From: Variovorax sp. OV700
GTDB taxonomy: Bacteria > Pseudomonadota > Gammaproteobacteria > Burkholderiales > Burkholderiaceae_C
Assembly: GCF_900099805.1 (NCBI RefSeq)
Contig: NZ_FNDR01000007.1
Location: 248,001-312,000, forward strand
Length of the DNA stretch: 64,000 nucleotides
Reading direction: 5' to 3'
Shown here in pieces: positions 61,055 to 64,000 of this stretch; positions within the stretch are counted from its first letter, which is position 1, and each line of letters opens with the position of its first letter. The notes under the pieces are model-generated. The model had not been told where the DNA came from, ran no database searches, and saw only the letters and a list, made by a program, of their open reading frames with translations. A program made the position numbers and the translations under genes.

Positions 61055-62427
61055 TGAGCAGCAGGCTGTGGCGCCCCACGCTCGTGCAGCGTGTCTTTCT
61101 GGCCGTGCTGCTGGCCTTCGTTTTCGTGCTGCTGGCACTGCAGGCGTACATGTACGTCAACTTCCGGCAGTCGCTGGCCGTCGACCAGGGCTTGAGCAGG
61201 CTCGGTCGGTCGCTCACGCAAGCAATTTCGCAACTCGACGACGAGGCCAGCGTGCGCGCGGTCGTCGTGGCGACCGAGACGATCCACAAGACCCTGCGCA
61301 TCAGCGGCAACCCCGCGGGAACGCTGAGATTCCAGCTCTGGGACCGCGGCGGCAAGCTGATCTATTCGTCACCCGGGATGCGGGGCGAGCTTCTTGCGGG
61401 GCCGCTGCGGCAGGTGACCACCCGAGACATCGGCGGCGAACCGTACTGGGTCTACCAGGATGAAACGCCGCGCTGGTCGCTGCGCCTCGCAGAGCCCGAG
61501 CGCACTTTTGCCAGGGTACTGCACAACAACACGCGCAACATGCTGCCCTATCTGCTGCTCGCGTTTCCGATCGTGCTGCTGCCGGTCTGGCTCGCGGTGA
61601 AGCACGGGCTTCGGCCATTGCGTCGGTTGGCCGACGGCATCGGCCATCGCAGGGCCACCGACCTTTCACCCCTGGGCGTGGACCCGCCCTATGCCGAGCT
61701 CAGGCCGTTGACCTCGGCGCTCGAACGCATGCTGCAGCAGCTGCGCGACAAGGTGCAGCGCGAGCGCGCCTTCGTGCACGACGCGGCCCACGAGCTGCGA
61801 ACGCCGATGGCCGTCATTTCCGCCCAGGCGCATGCGCTGGCGGGCGCGGGCACGGGCGAAGACCGGTCGCGCGCGCAGGCCCATCTGGAACAGGCGATTG
61901 CGCGGGCCTCGCACCTGACGCAGCAACTGCTCGACCTCGCGCTGCTCGACGATGCCCAGCCGGCCGCGCCAAGGCGCATCGACGTTGCGCGGCTGGCACG
62001 GGAGATCCTCGCGCAGGCGGCGCCGCGGGCCATGGCGCGCGGCATCGAGCTGACGTTCGATGCGACCGACAGCCTGGACGCGTCCATCGACGTGCCGGCG
62101 TTCCAGTCGATCCTGGAGAACCTGCTGAACAACGCGATCCGCTACGTGCACGACCGCGGCCAGGTGGCCGTGGCGCTGCGCGCGGAGGACGAAGGATTGG
62201 TGCTCACGGTGGCCGACGACGGCCCCGGAATACCGGCCGCCGAGCGCGAGCAGGTGTTCGAACGCTTCTATCGCGGGGCGGGCCATGAGGCGAGCGGCTC
62301 GGGCCTCGGCCTTTCGATCGTCCGGCAGGCCGTCGCCCGGATGGAAGGCAGGGTCGAAATGACCGAAGGCCTGTCGAACGAGGGGGTGGCTTTCCGCGTC
62401 GTGCTGCCGGTGGTGTCCGAGGGTTGA
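61051..62427 (+). CDS. sensor histidine kinase, QseC/TctE-like
   Basis: 458 aa. Two membrane helices (residues about 12-32 and 155-180), a sensor region between them, a HAMP-like linker, then an H-box FVHDAAHELRTPMAVI (phospho-His), N-box LLNNAIRYV, G1 motif DDGPGIP and G2 GSGLGLSIV. ATG overlaps the response regulator stop. Divergent from the S9 peptidase. The stimulus is not visible; TctE-like kinases sense carboxylates, QseC-like ones other signals. Confidence 0.95.
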   Translation: MMSSRLWRPTLVQRVFLAVLLAFVFVLLALQAYMYVNFRQSLAVDQGLSRLGRSLTQAISQLDDEASVRAVVVATETIHKTLRISGNPAGTLRFQLWDRGGKLIYSSPGMRGELLAGPLRQVTTRDIGGEPYWVYQDETPRWSLRLAEPERTFARVLHNNTRNMLPYLLLAFPIVLLPVWLAVKHGLRPLRRLADGIGHRRATDLSPLGVDPPYAELRPLTSALERMLQQLRDKVQRERAFVHDAAHELRTPMAVISAQAHALAGAGTGEDRSRAQAHLEQAIARASHLTQQLLDLALLDDAQPAAPRRIDVARLAREILAQAAPRAMARGIELTFDATDSLDASIDVPAFQSILENLLNNAIRYVHDRGQVAVALRAEDEGLVLTVADDGPGIPAAEREQVFERFYRGAGHEASGSGLGLSIVRQAVARMEGRVEMTEGLSNEGVAFRVVLPVVSEG

Positions 62428-62499
62428 CAAGTACCTCCCGCGGCCTGGATATTGAACCCTGAGGTTCATCATCGAATAGATAAGACACAGGAGATTCCC

Positions 62500-62976
62500 A
62501 TGCAGAAGATCTACTCTTGCCTCTGGTTCGACGGCAACGGCGAAGACGCGATGAAGTTCTACACCGCCATCTTCCCTAACTCGCGCGTGACCGCCAAGCA
62601 GTTCTGGGGCGATGAGAATCCCAGCCTGAAGGGCTCGCTGCTCACCGCGACTTTCGAGCTCGAAGGGCAGGAGTTCATGGTGCTCAACGGTGGGCCGCAG
62701 TACAAGTTCACGCCGGCCATCTCGATGTGCGTGAAATGCGAGACTCAGGCCGAGGTCGACAATTACTGGGACAAGCTGCTCGAAGGCGGCGGCCAGCCGG
62801 TGCAATGCGGCTGGCTCACCGATCGCTTCGGCGTGTCGTGGCAGGTCGTGCCTATGCCCGTGATCCGGATGTTCCAGGACAAGGACCCGGCCAAGGCCGC
62901 CCGCGCCATGCAGGCGATGATGAAGATGGTCAAGCTCGACATCGCCGGGGTGAAGAAAGCCTTCGACGGCGAGTGA
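62500..62976 (+). CDS. VOC family / PhnB-like protein
   Basis: 158 aa, normal length. It opens QKIYSCLWFDGNGEDAMKFYTAIFPNSRV, and the motif with WDKLLEGGGQPVQCGWLTDRFGVSWQVVP is typical of the 3-demethylubiquinone methyltransferase-like PhnB group of the glyoxalase/VOC superfamily. ATG at 62500 follows AGGAGA. Biochemical role unknown. Confidence 0.88.
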   Translation: MQKIYSCLWFDGNGEDAMKFYTAIFPNSRVTAKQFWGDENPSLKGSLLTATFELEGQEFMVLNGGPQYKFTPAISMCVKCETQAEVDNYWDKLLEGGGQPVQCGWLTDRFGVSWQVVPMPVIRMFQDKDPAKAARAMQAMMKMVKLDIAGVKKAFDGE

Positions 62977-62992
62977 CCCGCAGCCGCGGCCG

Positions 62993-64000
62993 CTACACCA
63001 TCCGCCGGATCGCCTTCTTGCGCCACACCAGGCGGTAGTAGGCGGTCTGCAGCAGCAGCATCGCCCCGAAGGTCACGGGGTAGGCATACCAGATGCCGTT
63101 GAGCCCGATGCGGTGGCTCATGAACCAGGCCACGGGCACCTCGATGCCGATCAGGCAAAGAATAGAGATGGCCGTGGGCACCAGCACCGATCCGCTGGCC
63201 CGCATGATCCCCGAGATGGCCGAGGCCATGCCGAAGATGACCAGGCTCCACAGCATGATGTGCAGCAGCGTCTGCGCGATCTCGATCACCGGCGCGCTGG
63301 TGATGAAAAAGCCCATCAGGTGACGCGAGAACAGGTAGCCCAGCAGCACCAGTCCGCCGGTCAGTACCAGATTCATCAGCAGCGCCGTCTTGGCGATGGC
63401 GCCCAGCCGGTCCGCACGGCCCGCGCCGATGGCCTGCGCGCCAAGGATCGATGCCGTGATGGCGATCGAGATCGCCGGAAACTGCACATAGGCCACCACC
63501 TGGTTCACCGCGCCATACGCCGCGGTGGCGCTGGAGCCGTAGCTGTTGACCAGCGAGAGCAGTGCCACCTCGGCCAGCGCGACCACGATCATCTGCACAC
63601 CCGTGGGCACGCCCACCTTGAGCACCGCCTTCAAAAGCTTGGGATCGATGCGCAGGTGGCGGATGAATTCCGCATCGGGCGCAAGCGGGCTGCCGCGGCG
63701 GCGCAGGCGCCATCCCAGCCACAGCGTCGAGGCCACGAAGCCCACCACCGTTGCCCAGGCGCCGCTCGCGACGCCCAATTGCGGCAGGCCGCCCCAGCCG
63801 CGGATGAGCGCCGGCGTGACGATGAGGCCGGCCGCCGTGGAAAAGAGCAGCGTGAGCAGCGGCGTGACCGTGTCGCCGACCCCGCGCAGCATGGCGGTGG
63901 ACAGCAGGAACACGAACAGCCCGGGCATCGCGATCAGCATGATGCGGGCATAGCGCGTGGAGTCGGCCAGCACGTCGGGCGGCGTGCCCAGGAAGGCGAG
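62993..64000 (-). CDS. MATE family efflux transporter (partial)
   Basis: The gene runs off the right edge; its start lies beyond 64000. 336 codons are visible and form about nine membrane helices. The YARIMLIAMPGLFVFLLSTAMLRGVGDT and VIGPTA-like core of NorM/DinF-type proteins is present (PTGVQMIVVALAEVALLSLVNSYG begins the second half). The protein exports cationic drugs with Na+ or H+. The converging VOC gene ends 16 bp away. Confidence 0.9.
   Translation of the reverse strand, partial: LAFLGTPPDVLADSTRYARIMLIAMPGLFVFLLSTAMLRGVGDTVTPLLTLLFSTAAGLIVTPALIRGWGGLPQLGVASGAWATVVGFVASTLWLGWRLRRRGSPLAPDAEFIRHLRIDPKLLKAVLKVGVPTGVQMIVVALAEVALLSLVNSYGSSATAAYGAVNQVVAYVQFPAISIAITASILGAQAIGAGRADRLGAIAKTALLMNLVLTGGLVLLGYLFSRHLMGFFITSAPVIEIAQTLLHIMLWSLVIFGMASAISGIMRASGSVLVPTAISILCLIGIEVPVAWFMSHRIGLNGIWYAYPVTFGAMLLLQTAYYRLVWRKKAIRRMV

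Noticed and set aside
1..64000. tRNA, rRNA, CRISPR arrays, insertion sequences and attachment sites
   Set aside because: None seen by reading both strands; no transposase-like frames or regularly spaced repeats were found.

Overview
This is a GC-rich stretch of bacterial chromosome. Its gene families, high GC content, an orphan Bug-type solute-binding protein, Hrp2-like type III secretion gene order and a characteristic intergenic inverted repeat all point to a betaproteobacterium of the Comamonadaceae, most likely Variovorax or a close relative. That assignment is inference from protein character and was not tested against a database.

Layout. 1-6159: oxidoreductase end, acyl-CoA dehydrogenase, GST and SDR (one direction), then a LysR/azoreductase divergent pair and a PaaI-type thioesterase. 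6173-33969: a complete-looking type III secretion (T3SS) core. sctQ-sctR run on the minus strand. Divergent from them is a plus-strand operon sctV-S-C-D-(67-aa protein)-I-J-K-L-N-O-T-U, ending in one 13.7-kb gene. 34136-37238: two paralogous LuxR-type regulators flanking an AraC-type regulator. 37235-41277: aldo/keto reductase, MFS exporter, LysR, hydratase. 41385-47567: a GntR-regulated unit with an aminotransferase, an orphan Bug protein and a large FAD/Fe-S hydroxyacid dehydrogenase. 47589-51136: DNA alkyl-repair methyltransferase, FMN-binding protein, truncated globin, M48 membrane protease. 51351-56452: MFS exporter and a pqiA-pqiA-pqiB-pqiC envelope lipid-transport operon. 56606-64000: MFS exporter, lipoprotein S9 peptidase, two-component system, VOC protein and a partial MATE exporter.

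The outstanding feature is the giant gene (20305-33969, about 4554 aa), the last gene of the T3SS operon, 34 bp after sctU. In order it shows an N-terminal coiled coil, weak LysM/HTH-like modules, a glycine-rich hydrophobic segment, a methyltransferase-like fragment and an HExxH zincin-like motif. Next comes a cassette of D-glutamate cyclase-like domain (DUF4392), glutamate racemase (MurI-like, with both catalytic cysteines) and a second DUF4392 domain. A long helical C-terminal region with hydrophobic stretches ends the protein. No separate translocon genes, effectors, chaperones, needle-length regulator or gatekeeper were recognised. The giant protein is therefore the obvious candidate substrate, and could deliver or be part of a D-glutamate-converting toxin/effector system. 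The SctU autocleavage motif NPTH is replaced by HSPR, another sign that this T3SS works or switches substrates differently from the textbook models.

The two LuxR solos next to the giant gene, and three CGTACT hexamers plus a palindrome in the sctQ/sctV divergent promoter, suggest a dedicated regulatory circuit, though that link is inference.
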